Source: Flavobacteriales bacterium (GTDB taxonomy: Bacteria > Bacteroidota > Bacteroidia > Flavobacteriales_D > Crocinitomicaceae). Taken from it: DNA of 11,284 nt. Location: contig JABJEE010000194.1 of assembly GCA_018665005.1 (NCBI GenBank), forward strand, positions 1 to 11,284, written 5' to 3'. The position numbers and the translations under genes were made by a program. Under the pieces are notes generated by a model. The model had not been told where the DNA came from, did no database searches, and saw only the letters and a program-made list of their open reading frames with translations. Position 1 is the first letter of the stretch. Every line of letters begins with the position of its first letter. Below, one piece after another: positions 1-7,786 of this stretch.

Positions 1-1150
1 ATCATTAGCACCAGTTAGAGCGGACGATCTTGCTGCTTTTGCAATTAAAAGTTTAATGGAACGACATCCAGATTTTGATTTTGATCAGGTAGAAGATGTA
101 CTGATGGGGTGTGCAAACCAGGCAGGAGAGGACAATAGGAATATTGCTCGTATGGCGAGTTTACTTGCAGGATTACCTGTTTCGGCAGGAGGAGAAACCG
201 TAAATCGACTTTGCGCCTCGGGCATGGCAGCCGTTGTTAATGCGAGCCGAGCGATTAAAGATGGTGCAGGAGAAGTTTATATTGCTGGTGGAGTGGAACA
301 CATGACTAGAGGGCCTTGGGTTATCTCAAAAACTTCCTCTGCTTATGGAAGAGATGCGAAAATGCATGATTCTTCTTTTGGTTGGCGATTTGTCAATAAG
401 AAAATGGAAGAAATGTATGGAATAGATGGAATGGGAGTGACTGCCGAAAATCTTGTTGAAAAATTCCATATATCTCGCGAATCTCAAGATGAGTTTGCCT
501 TATGGTCTCAGCAGAAAGCTGAAATAGCTAAACAGTCCGGTTTTTTCAATGATGAAATAGCACCAATCTCCATACCGCAGCGTAAAAAAGATCCTATCAT
601 TTTTGGTTATGATGAATTCCCTCGTGCAAATTCATCTATTGATTCATTAAGTGGCTTGAGAGCAGTATTTAAAAAAGAGGGCAGTGTAACAGCCGGAAAC
701 TCATCAGGATTAAATGATGGAGCTGCAGCGCTTTTAATTGCATCTGAAAATGCTGTTCGTGTTAATTCAATGAAACCATTGGCTAGAATCGTTTCTGCGG
801 CCGTTGCAGGTGTAGAGCCTAGAATAATGGGGATTGGTCCCGTATATGCTTCGCAAAAGGCTTTAAAACAAGCAGGGCTTACTCTTGACGATATGGATGT
901 GATTGAAATGAATGAAGCTTTTTCTGCTCAGGTGCTTTCATGTAGTCGCGAGCTAGGACTTGACGATAAGGACCCTCGTATTAATCCTAATGGTGGTGCT
1001 ATAGCTCTAGGTCATCCACTCGGAATGTCAGGAGCAAGGATTTTACTCACTGCTGCACGGCAACTAAAACGTAATAATGGTCGTTATGCTTTAGTAACGA
1101 TGTGTATTGGCGTAGGTCAAGGATACGCAACGGTTATTGAAAGCGCGTGA
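1..1150 (+). CDS. paaJ: 3-oxoadipyl-CoA thiolase-type acetyl-CoA acyltransferase (5' partial)
   Basis: This is a cytoplasmic thiolase that cleaves a 3-oxoacyl-CoA with CoA to release acetyl-CoA. The frame is open from base 2, before the first ATG at 56, and reads SLAPVRADDLAAF. That matches the start of thiolase domain 1, so only about 20 N-terminal residues are missing. The nucleophilic Cys lies in NRLCASG (codon 212-214), the NEAF motif at 911-922, the His in GGAIALGHPLGMSG (codon 1013-1015) and the second catalytic Cys in CIGVGQG (codon 1103-1105). The segments GCANQAGEDNRN and GWRFVN are characteristic of the PaaJ/PcaF subfamily, which makes succinyl-CoA plus acetyl-CoA from 3-oxoadipyl-CoA in phenylacetate or protocatechuate breakdown. 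No other gene of those pathways is in view, so pcaF or a general fatty-acid thiolase remains possible. The gene ends in a GTGA overlap with the next one. Thiolase identity is near certain; the exact substrate is inferred. Confidence 0.93.
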   Translation, partial: SLAPVRADDLAAFAIKSLMERHPDFDFDQVEDVLMGCANQAGEDNRNIARMASLLAGLPVSAGGETVNRLCASGMAAVVNASRAIKDGAGEVYIAGGVEHMTRGPWVISKTSSAYGRDAKMHDSSFGWRFVNKKMEEMYGIDGMGVTAENLVEKFHISRESQDEFALWSQQKAEIAKQSGFFNDEIAPISIPQRKKDPIIFGYDEFPRANSSIDSLSGLRAVFKKEGSVTAGNSSGLNDGAAALLIASENAVRVNSMKPLARIVSAAVAGVEPRIMGIGPVYASQKALKQAGLTLDDMDVIEMNEAFSAQVLSCSRELGLDDKDPRINPNGGAIALGHPLGMSGARILLTAARQLKRNNGRYALVTMCIGVGQGYATVIESA

Positions 1151-2763
1151 AAATAGTTAACCCTTGTTTAAATGTCTGTATTATACTTATTCTTTTAAGT
1201 GTATTTTTTTCTTGTAAAAAAGAAGTGACTCGTTGGGAAACGGATTGGTCTATCCCATTCGTAACTGACACTTTAAACTTTTATAACTTTCACAATGATA
1301 GTACTTTAGATAATTCAACCTCAAGTGATTATTTGGTCGTTTTCGAGCGTGAATTACTTGATATTTCTCTCAATGATTTCTTTTTTATTCCTGACACGAC
1401 TATTTCTCAAACATTTAGTCCAACCATAGGTATTGGTAGCGTTCCTCCAGGGTTTACGTTCTATAATGAAGTAGAAGCTCATGAATTATCAGTCCCTGAT
1501 GTTCAGCTTAAAAAAATAATCGTTTCTTCTGGTCAAATTGATTTAAAGGTTTTTAATCCAATTGGAACAAGTGCTTATTACACTCTTCAAATGCCTGGGG
1601 TTGTAAAAGACGGCTTAACCTTGGAGCATACCTTTTTTATCAATGCCGGGACTACTGAAATTCCTGCTGTGGCCAACGAACAGATTGTTTTGGATGGCTA
1701 TGCTATAGATCTTAGAGGCGAAGATATTACCGGTTCTGTTAATGTCTCAGGGTTTAATATTTTACAAACCTCATTAAGTATCATGAGCGATCCAAACGGT
1801 GAAGCAGTGCCGATAACTACGTCTGATGTTTTTGAAGTTGAAGCAAAAATTAAAAATCTGAGTATCGATTATGCCCAAGGTTATTTTGGAGAGCAGGTGT
1901 TTTCTGATACGTCTACTTTTAATATTCCGATATTGAATCAAATTGTTTCAGGAAATATTGATTTGGATGAAGTACCCATTGATGTTGAGATTACAAATGG
2001 GACTAAAATCCCGTTTAGTACAGAAATCTCGATTCTAGAAAACACCAATTCATTTAATACTACCATTTCACTTAACTCTGCATTAATCGGAAACCCTCAG
2101 CTTATTTCACCTGCAACAGGAGCTTGGTCTACACTAACTCCGAGTAATCATCTTATAGGTTTAGACAATTCAAATAGCAATATGACGAATTACATTGAAA
2201 ATCTCGGTCATACGCACAGTTTGGGTTTTGAGGTTAAAATGAATCCATTTGGCGCAGCTACAGGTTCATTTAATGAGATTTTTCCAAATAGTGAATTAAG
2301 AATAAAATTGAAATCAGAATTCCCTCTCGGACTTGAGTCAAATGGTTTAGTCATTGTGGATACGGTTCAAGTTAACCTTAGCTCCGATATCGTTGAAAAC
2401 CTTATAGAGGCCAAAGAAGCAACGCTTCATATTAAGGCGGTAAATTCTTTCCCGATTTCAGGAAACTTAAGTCTTCAATTTTTGGATAATGGTGGTTCGG
2501 TATTATATGATATCAACGATATAGAAACCATACAGTCTTCTTTGTTGGGTTTTATGGACAATGAAGAAAACCTCATGAAAAATGAATCCGTAATTGAGGT
2601 GTTTCTGAATTATGAAATTTTAAATGATTTTGACTTGATTAAAAACGTTGTTTTAGTGGCAGAATTTAATACCGCTCCGGGCATAATTCAAAGCATCCCG
2701 AGTAACGCATATCTGTTTTTTAAATCTAATTTGAAAGTGAAAACATTGAATAGTATACCATGA
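1147..2763 (+). CDS. Unrecognised outer-membrane/surface lipoprotein, 538 aa
   Basis: I do not recognise a named family. The N-terminus has a hydrophobic stretch (residues 8-21) ending in VFFSC, a relaxed Bacteroidota lipobox with Cys23 as the probable lipidated residue, followed by KKE. The rest is a secreted, beta-rich protein high in Asn, Ser, Thr, Ile and Val, with no transmembrane segment. An early TRWETDWSIPFVTDTL segment and a GYFG segment (residues 245-248), followed by alternating polar/hydrophobic strands with N-G-x-x-I-P-F, recall large Bacteroidota lipoproteins of unknown function. The start must be the GTG at 1147: an in-frame TGA lies at 1138-1140 and no later start would keep the signal sequence. 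It overlaps the thiolase stop by four bases and the next gene by ATGA, so translation is probably coupled in both directions. A role with the neighbouring outer-membrane protein is likely but inferred from position only. Confidence 0.85.
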   Translation: MKIVNPCLNVCIILILLSVFFSCKKEVTRWETDWSIPFVTDTLNFYNFHNDSTLDNSTSSDYLVVFERELLDISLNDFFFIPDTTISQTFSPTIGIGSVPPGFTFYNEVEAHELSVPDVQLKKIIVSSGQIDLKVFNPIGTSAYYTLQMPGVVKDGLTLEHTFFINAGTTEIPAVANEQIVLDGYAIDLRGEDITGSVNVSGFNILQTSLSIMSDPNGEAVPITTSDVFEVEAKIKNLSIDYAQGYFGEQVFSDTSTFNIPILNQIVSGNIDLDEVPIDVEITNGTKIPFSTEISILENTNSFNTTISLNSALIGNPQLISPATGAWSTLTPSNHLIGLDNSNSNMTNYIENLGHTHSLGFEVKMNPFGAATGSFNEIFPNSELRIKLKSEFPLGLESNGLVIVDTVQVNLSSDIVENLIEAKEATLHIKAVNSFPISGNLSLQFLDNGGSVLYDINDIETIQSSLLGFMDNEENLMKNESVIEVFLNYEILNDFDLIKNVVLVAEFNTAPGIIQSIPSNAYLFFKSNLKVKTLNSIP

Positions 2764-3977
2764 TGAGGACACTTAATTCTATAATAGCTATTTCGGTTTC
2801 CTTGCTGACTTATTCTCAATCCATGTTGCCCTTGGTTCAGGATACAAACATTAATGTTAATCATCATGAAATAAGTATTTCTGGAGTAGGGGATTACCAA
2901 TCCACTTCAATGGGGAAAGACATTATAAAATCTTTTTTTTACGGGGGCGTAATAGATGAATCAATGAAATTATCTTCAAGTAATCGTCATGATGAGATCA
3001 ATAGATTTGGTATAGATTTAAATACTGAAATGGTATATAACAACCATAAAATAAATCTATTTAAAGATTCCTTAAAAGGACTGGTTATAAAAGCTGGAAT
3101 TTATAATTTTTCTTCGCTGATCTATTCAAAAGATTTGTTTGACATGGCTTTTTACGGAAACGATATGTTTACGGGAGATACGGCCTATTTTACGGGAAGT
3201 CAATTTAACAGTATGACCTTTCAAAAAGTTGGAATTGGATGGTTAAATAAAAAAAGCAAATCATCATTTACTTTAAATTTAATTGGTGTAAATAATTATT
3301 TGAACGGTTTGATTAATGAAGGCTATTTGTATCAAAGCCAGGATGTCGATTCATTAGAATTTCTTCTCTCAGGAGAAGGTGTGAGGTCCCTGGAGTCTAA
3401 TTATTACAAGGGGTTTGGATTAGCTGTTGACATAGACTATCGATTTAAAATGAAAAAGAACGAAAAGGATTATGTTCATTTTCAGCTTGTCTTACGGAAT
3501 TTAGGATTTGCCTATTTAAACAATACTGAAAATTATTTATCAAATGGGGAAATATCTGTAGGAAGCTATCAAATCAATGATCTTATTAATTCCGAAACAA
3601 TTTTTAGCAATCCCGATCAGGTCGCGACTGATTTGAGTGATACGATTATTACAAAAGGTTCTCTAGTAATGCTACCAGCTATGTTTCAATTTACAAAGCT
3701 TGTAGATTATAATTCATCAAATCAATTTCAAGGTTTTTTTGGGTTTAGAGGGTATTTAAATAATGCTTATGTACCCATGCTATTTGCTGGATTGGATTTC
3801 AAGGCGTCTAAATGGTGTAGGTTAGGAGCGCAAACGAGTTATGGTGGTTTTTCACAGTTAAGGTGGGGAATGTATTCCTCCTTTAATTTTAACCATTTCA
3901 ATTTGGGTATTGCATCCGAAAATTTATTCAATAAATCAGGGGAGTCAATTATAATTAAGTTGTCATGCGCATTCTAA
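2760..3977 (+). CDS. Probable outer-membrane beta-barrel protein, DUF5723-like
   Basis: This 405-residue protein starts with a signal peptide (hydrophobic residues 7-17, probable cleavage after TYSQS near residue 21). It continues with alternating amphipathic strands rich in Asn, Tyr, Phe and Gly, and it ends in IIIKLSCAF, with the terminal Phe expected of an outer-membrane barrel. The segment around residues 131-161 (FYGNDMFTGDTAYFTG, then FQKVGIGW) and the following LNLIGVNNY resemble the Bacteroidota family DUF5723, an uncharacterised putative outer-membrane protein. The assignment is from memory of the family style and needs a profile search. The start ATG overlaps the lipoprotein stop (ATGA). 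A second in-frame ATG follows directly, so the true start could be at 2763. The 3' end overlaps the next gene by 13 bases. The lipoprotein upstream is a plausible partner, but no function is known. Confidence 0.8.
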   Translation: MMRTLNSIIAISVSLLTYSQSMLPLVQDTNINVNHHEISISGVGDYQSTSMGKDIIKSFFYGGVIDESMKLSSSNRHDEINRFGIDLNTEMVYNNHKINLFKDSLKGLVIKAGIYNFSSLIYSKDLFDMAFYGNDMFTGDTAYFTGSQFNSMTFQKVGIGWLNKKSKSSFTLNLIGVNNYLNGLINEGYLYQSQDVDSLEFLLSGEGVRSLESNYYKGFGLAVDIDYRFKMKKNEKDYVHFQLVLRNLGFAYLNNTENYLSNGEISVGSYQINDLINSETIFSNPDQVATDLSDTIITKGSLVMLPAMFQFTKLVDYNSSNQFQGFFGFRGYLNNAYVPMLFAGLDFKASKWCRLGAQTSYGGFSQLRWGMYSSFNFNHFNLGIASENLFNKSGESIIIKLSCAF

Positions 3978-5422
3978 TATTATTTATTTATTTCATTTTT
4001 ATTTCTGCCGGTTATTTTGCGCAATCCAAATTTTATAAATTGTATTCAAGCAATGGATTTGATATTGGAAAGGGAGTTGCGGAATATACTGATTCGTCGT
4101 TTTTAATTTGTGGCTCAAGTACAAGTTGGGGCGGAAGCACACAGATGGTATTGCTCAAGGTTGATAGTGCCGGAACATATGATTGGAGCAATCAATACGG
4201 TGGATTTGAATCTGATGGTGCCAGCAGGGTCCTTTATAATCAATCTGTTGGAGTTTTTGCGATTGGTTACACCAATTCCATTGGTAATGGTGATTATAAC
4301 GGATTGGTTCTACACACGGACGAATTTGGAAATGAAATATGGCAAAAAAGCTTTGGAATCAATTCGTCTTGGGAATTTTTCAATGATGCTGTGTTTGGAA
4401 ATGATACTTCAATCTTTATGGTAGGATATTCTCAAAGCGCTTCGGATGCCAATAAAAAACTTTTCATGGTGCGAATGGATACCAACGGGGATGAGCTGTG
4501 GTCTCAAACCGTTTCTGCTTATGAATCTGCAGAGGCAAGCTCAATAACAAGTGTTCAGGATAGTCTATTTATAATCGGTGGTTCATATTATTCTAGTGAT
4601 TCACTTATAACTAAAGGTTTTTTAATGAAGTTAAATATGGCTGGTGATATTTTGTGGTTCAAAACATTAGGCAATCTATCGGGCGAATATGCCATAAATG
4701 ATGTTTCGTTAGGTAACGATAAAGTCTATGTTATGGGTAGTAGAAAATTGACGGAAGAGGATCATGACCAGTATTCTGCAGTAATTGATTTTGATGGTAA
4801 TGTTCTTAATGAGAAAACAGAGCTTGATGTGAGTGAGATCCGTAATCACATAGGAGATGAAATTTGCTATATATCAAACGTTAATATGCCAGTTGCCGGA
4901 GAACGAAAAATCAATCAATTTACTTTCCAAGATGATTATGATGTGTATTTATCTTATTACACACCGAATAGCTTGGTATGGATGAATAATTTCTCTACAA
5001 TCAATAATGCGGGCTTGGATCGTACGGGTCAAATATTAGAAACAAGTGACGGAGGATTTATAGCCGTAGGGCAAACCACTTACCCGATGAGTGGAGGAAG
5101 TAATATGTTTTTATTTAAATCAGGTCCTGATGGTTCATTTCCTTTAACAGCGGATTATTACACGATTGATACCTTGGTGGGAGTACCTGAAATTATTACG
5201 GGAGAAATGCGAATTTACCCTAATCCATCAAAAGGAAAATTCTTGTTTAAATCTAACTCTCAGCTGCCTAAAAGTATTCGTGTTTATGACGCATTGGGTC
5301 ATTTGATTTCCGAAAGTGTTCTTTTCAAAAATGGGGTTATTGACCTTTCAGTATTCAACGATGGTTTTTACTATGCCCGAATTGAAGAGGCTTTGATAAA
5401 ACTGGTTAAAGTTTCGAATTAG
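3965..5422 (+). CDS. T9SS type A sorting-domain protein with propeller-like repeats
   Basis: This is a secreted or cell-surface protein of 485 residues. Residues 1-20 form a signal peptide (MRILILFIYFIF, ending in FAQ, cleavage before SK). The middle carries about six repeats of roughly 52 residues. Each has a hydrophobic strand ending in G, then a (K/R)-x-D-x-x-G-x-x-x-W turn, with Trp at 74, 126, 179, 231 and 339 and a degenerate copy near 281. This is the pattern of beta-propeller-like proteins secreted by Bacteroidota. The C-terminus, from about 414 (MRIYPNPSKGKF, then IRVYDALGHLI, then DLSVFNDGFYYARI and KLVKV), is a T9SS type A sorting domain that sends the protein through the type IX secretion system, where it is normally removed or replaced by an anchor. 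The start overlaps the preceding stop by 13 bases. Its 3' end overlaps the proline dehydrogenase gene by 17 bases. The ligand or function of the repeats is unknown. Confidence 0.9.
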   Translation: MRILILFIYFIFISAGYFAQSKFYKLYSSNGFDIGKGVAEYTDSSFLICGSSTSWGGSTQMVLLKVDSAGTYDWSNQYGGFESDGASRVLYNQSVGVFAIGYTNSIGNGDYNGLVLHTDEFGNEIWQKSFGINSSWEFFNDAVFGNDTSIFMVGYSQSASDANKKLFMVRMDTNGDELWSQTVSAYESAEASSITSVQDSLFIIGGSYYSSDSLITKGFLMKLNMAGDILWFKTLGNLSGEYAINDVSLGNDKVYVMGSRKLTEEDHDQYSAVIDFDGNVLNEKTELDVSEIRNHIGDEICYISNVNMPVAGERKINQFTFQDDYDVYLSYYTPNSLVWMNNFSTINNAGLDRTGQILETSDGGFIAVGQTTYPMSGGSNMFLFKSGPDGSFPLTADYYTIDTLVGVPEIITGEMRIYPNPSKGKFLFKSNSQLPKSIRVYDALGHLISESVLFKNGVIDLSVFNDGFYYARIEEALIKLVKVSN

Positions 5423-6584
5423 CCTTTCTGGTTTGCAGCTCTGACTTAATTAAGCCCAATTCTCGTCCTGTTTGTCCAGCTACGGAAGTGTTCTCGTCAG
5501 CTCTTCTTAGAAGATAAGGCATGACTTCCTTAATGGGTCCGAAAGGAACATATTTTGCAACATTATAGTTGTTATCAGCAAGGTTAAAAGAAATGTGATC
5601 ACTCATCCCTAGGAGCTGAGCGAAAAATATTCTAGAGTCATCTTTAGACAGATTGTGTTTTTCCAATGACATGGCAAGTTTTTTAGAACTATCTTCATTA
5701 TGAGTCCCAGCAACTAGCGATAAATAATTAATATTTTTCAAGATATAGTCTAGTGCCAAATCATAATCACGATCGGTAGATTCTTTGTCTATTTGAATAG
5801 GAGATAAATATTCCATTTCTTTTGCTCGACTTCTTTCCTTCTCCATATATGCACCTCTCACGAGTTTTATACCGTATGAGATGTTGGATTTTTTAGCCCT
5901 TTTAAGACAATCCTCTAAAAAATCCAATCGATCATGTCGATACATCTGAATGGTGTTGTAGACAATACATTTCTCTTTGTTATATAAAAGCATCATATCG
6001 AAAGCCCATTGGTCGATTATGTCTTGAACCCAGGTTTCTTCTGCGTCAATAAATATAGGTACATTTTGTTTTTTTGCTGCTGAACAAATATTGTCAATTC
6101 TATTTTTCACCTTTTCTAGCTCGATAGCCTCAATGTTAGATAGTTGATTGACATCAATAGATGCCTTTTCTAGTAATGAGAATTTACTTATTCCAGTAAT
6201 TTTAAATACCGCGAAAGGAATGTTTTTTTCTTGGGCAGCCTTTTCTATCGTTTGAATAATGATTTTTGTGGTTTGGTCAAAGTCATCTTCCTGAATTTTT
6301 CCTTCTACAGAATAATCTAATATCGTTCCTACTCTGTATTTCCCGAGTGTGGCTATTGTCTGTGAGCACTCTGCAATGGTTTCGCCTCCGCAAAACTGTT
6401 TGAAAATGGTTCTTTTAACTATGAAACTCACGGGTAATCTTAGTTTTAAAGCGATAAGCATAAATATTTTCCCAAGCTTAACGACTAAAGGAGAGCCGAT
6501 TATGCGAAACAGCCAGTAGGCTCTCTTTAAATCAGTATTGGATTTAACTTTGAAGGCTATATTTGTATCATTGAAATTTAACAC
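5406..6584 (-). CDS. Proline dehydrogenase, monofunctional
   Basis: This FAD enzyme oxidises L-proline to 1-pyrroline-5-carboxylate, the first step of proline catabolism, passing electrons to the quinone pool at the inner membrane. The 392-residue protein is the TIM-barrel catalytic domain alone, with no fused P5C dehydrogenase or DNA-binding domain as in PutA. Visible landmarks are FCGGETI (64-70), IDAEE (179-183), KLVRGAYMEKE (240-250), GTHN (293-296), QLLGMSDH (323-330) and the C-terminal YLLRRADENTS. In the last motif Arg360-Arg361 match the pair that holds the proline carboxylate in PutA. The start is the GTG at 6584. MLNFNDTNIAFKVKSN matches the usual N-terminus of Bacteroidota homologues, and no ATG occurs until residue 42. 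It runs divergently from aroB and converges on the T9SS gene with a coding overlap. The P5C dehydrogenase partner is not in this window. Confidence 0.93.
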   Translation of the reverse strand: MLNFNDTNIAFKVKSNTDLKRAYWLFRIIGSPLVVKLGKIFMLIALKLRLPVSFIVKRTIFKQFCGGETIAECSQTIATLGKYRVGTILDYSVEGKIQEDDFDQTTKIIIQTIEKAAQEKNIPFAVFKITGISKFSLLEKASIDVNQLSNIEAIELEKVKNRIDNICSAAKKQNVPIFIDAEETWVQDIIDQWAFDMMLLYNKEKCIVYNTIQMYRHDRLDFLEDCLKRAKKSNISYGIKLVRGAYMEKERSRAKEMEYLSPIQIDKESTDRDYDLALDYILKNINYLSLVAGTHNEDSSKKLAMSLEKHNLSKDDSRIFFAQLLGMSDHISFNLADNNYNVAKYVPFGPIKEVMPYLLRRADENTSVAGQTGRELGLIKSELQTRKANSKL

Positions 6585-6637
6585 CGTGTAAAAATAATGC
6601 GTTTTTACATATAATGAAATTCAGTTTGAATATTCAG

Positions 6638-6645
6638 TATATTTG
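6638..6645 (+). promoter_or_regulatory. Putative -7 promoter element for aroB
   Basis: TATATTTG is an exact match to the Bacteroidota sigma-A -7 consensus TAnnTTTG. It lies 20 bases before the aroB start codon, which would give a short AT-rich leader of about 10-15 bases. A TTTG at 6625-6628 is too close to act as the -33 element (9-base gap), and no good TTG lies about 19 bases upstream. Only the -7 part is therefore supported by sequence. Confidence 0.45.
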
Positions 6646-6665
6646 AATCAATTTTTTATTAGAAA

Positions 6666-7742
6666 ATGAGAGTAATTTCTAGTCCAATTCAGGATGTTGA
6701 GGTAGGTAATATAGCAGATTCTTCACTTGAAAAGATTCTCGAAAGTTATTCCGACAGGGGTATCATTGTAATTGTTGATCAAAACACACATGATCTTTGT
6801 TTGGAGTTTTTAATAACAACTTTTCCTCAATTAAAAAAATCTGAAATTATTCTTCTTCCGGTAGGGGAAGAGAATAAGGTAATGGAGGTTTGCATGCAAG
6901 TTTGGAATGCGTTTTCAGAATACGGGTTCGGTCGTAAAGATTTGGTTTTGAATCTTGGTGGAGGAGTAGTTACAGATACGGGTGGATTTCTTGCTTCTGT
7001 ATACAAAAGAGGGATGGATTTTATTCACATTCCAACTTCTTTATTGGGCATGATTGATGCTTCTATTGGTGGCAAAAATGGAATAGACCTGAATCAATAT
7101 AAAAATCAGCTTGGAACGATTACGGCTCCGAAGCGTGTTTTTGTCGATCCGATTTTCATGGGAACGTTACCGGAAGCGGAGTTTTATAATGGTTATGCCG
7201 AGATGTTAAAATACGCTCTAATAAGAGACAAGGTATTGTTTGAAGAGATTAAAGATTTTTCTAAGGAAAAGGATTTTTCTGATTTGGATGTTATTGTAAA
7301 ATGCATACAAATTAAGGTTGATATCGTAGATGGTGATCTATATGAAAAAGCAGAACGAAAATTATTAAACTTTGGACATACGGTAGGACATGCTATTGAA
7401 GGTTTTTTTTTAGAATCTGTTCCGATCTCTCATGGACATGCCGTTGCTCTAGGAATGTGTGCTGAAGCCTATTTATCAATGGATAAGGGTAAGCTTTCTA
7501 AAGATGAGTATAAGCAAATAGAGCAGGTATTAACCAGAGTATATCCATTCATTAAATTCACTGATGAGGATACAAAAGCAATAATCAAGCTGATGTATAA
7601 TGATAAAAAGAATGAGTCTGGAAAGATCTATTCAGTTTTACTTAATGGAATAGGGTCCTCAACTTTTCATAATGAGCTTTTAGAAAGTGAAATAGGAAAA
7701 GCTCTTCTTCATATTTCTATGCTTTCAGACATCTATAATTAA
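6666..7742 (+). CDS. aroB: 3-dehydroquinate synthase
   Basis: This cytoplasmic enzyme converts 3-deoxy-D-arabino-heptulosonate 7-phosphate to 3-dehydroquinate, the second step of the shikimate pathway, using NAD+ and a divalent metal. The 358 residues are full family length. The NAD-binding Rossmann part carries GEENK (67-71) and GGGVVTDTGGF (98-108), with Thr105 where Leu or Met is more usual. PTSLLGMIDASIGGKNGID (123-141) follows. The metal ligands are expected at Glu179 (in YAEMLKYALI), His238 (in LNFGHTVGHAIE) and His256 (in SHGHAVALGM). DKK at 313-315 is the conserved C-terminal lysine motif. The start ATG follows an A-rich stretch with no Shine-Dalgarno, typical of the phylum. It is probably transcribed alone from the spacer shared with proline dehydrogenase and stops at the hairpin just after its TAA. 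No other aro gene is nearby. Confidence 0.96.
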   Translation: MRVISSPIQDVEVGNIADSSLEKILESYSDRGIIVIVDQNTHDLCLEFLITTFPQLKKSEIILLPVGEENKVMEVCMQVWNAFSEYGFGRKDLVLNLGGGVVTDTGGFLASVYKRGMDFIHIPTSLLGMIDASIGGKNGIDLNQYKNQLGTITAPKRVFVDPIFMGTLPEAEFYNGYAEMLKYALIRDKVLFEEIKDFSKEKDFSDLDVIVKCIQIKVDIVDGDLYEKAERKLLNFGHTVGHAIEGFFLESVPISHGHAVALGMCAEAYLSMDKGKLSKDEYKQIEQVLTRVYPFIKFTDEDTKAIIKLMYNDKKNESGKIYSVLLNGIGSSTFHNELLESEIGKALLHISMLSDIYN

Positions 7743-7769
7743 AAAAAGCCCTGCATAGCAGAGCTTTTT
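7743..7769. terminator. Bidirectional intrinsic terminator between aroB and the S46 peptidase gene
   Basis: A 12-base inverted repeat (AAAAAGCCCTGC at 7743-7754 and GCAGAGCTTTTT at 7758-7769) with a three-base loop ATA directly follows the aroB stop. It is flanked by A- and T-runs that act as a U-tract in either direction, suited to the convergent genes on both sides. The single imperfect position pairs C7750 with A7762. This is a C-A mismatch in plus-strand RNA but a G-U wobble in minus-strand RNA, so folding should be better for the S46 transcript. Confidence 0.85.
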
Positions 7770-7786
7770 AGTCGAGTGTAATTCAA

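Noticed and set aside
2688..2900. Open frame of 70 codons on the minus strand across the lipoprotein/barrel junction
   Set aside because: It is antisense to two well-supported genes, has no recognisable protein features and no promoter or start context.
4110..4424. Open frame of 104 codons on the plus strand inside the T9SS protein gene
   Set aside because: It lies wholly within the repeat-coding region in another frame; the repeats and sorting domain clearly support the longer frame.
5445..5454. Perfect palindrome CTTAATTAAG just inside the end of proline dehydrogenase
   Set aside because: It is AT-rich, has no loop and is followed by no T-tract, so it is not a credible terminator. A 10-base palindrome is expected by chance in such DNA.
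6625..6645. TTTG at 6625 as the -33 element paired with TATATTTG at 6638
   Set aside because: The gap is 9 bases, far below the roughly 19 needed in Bacteroidota promoters.
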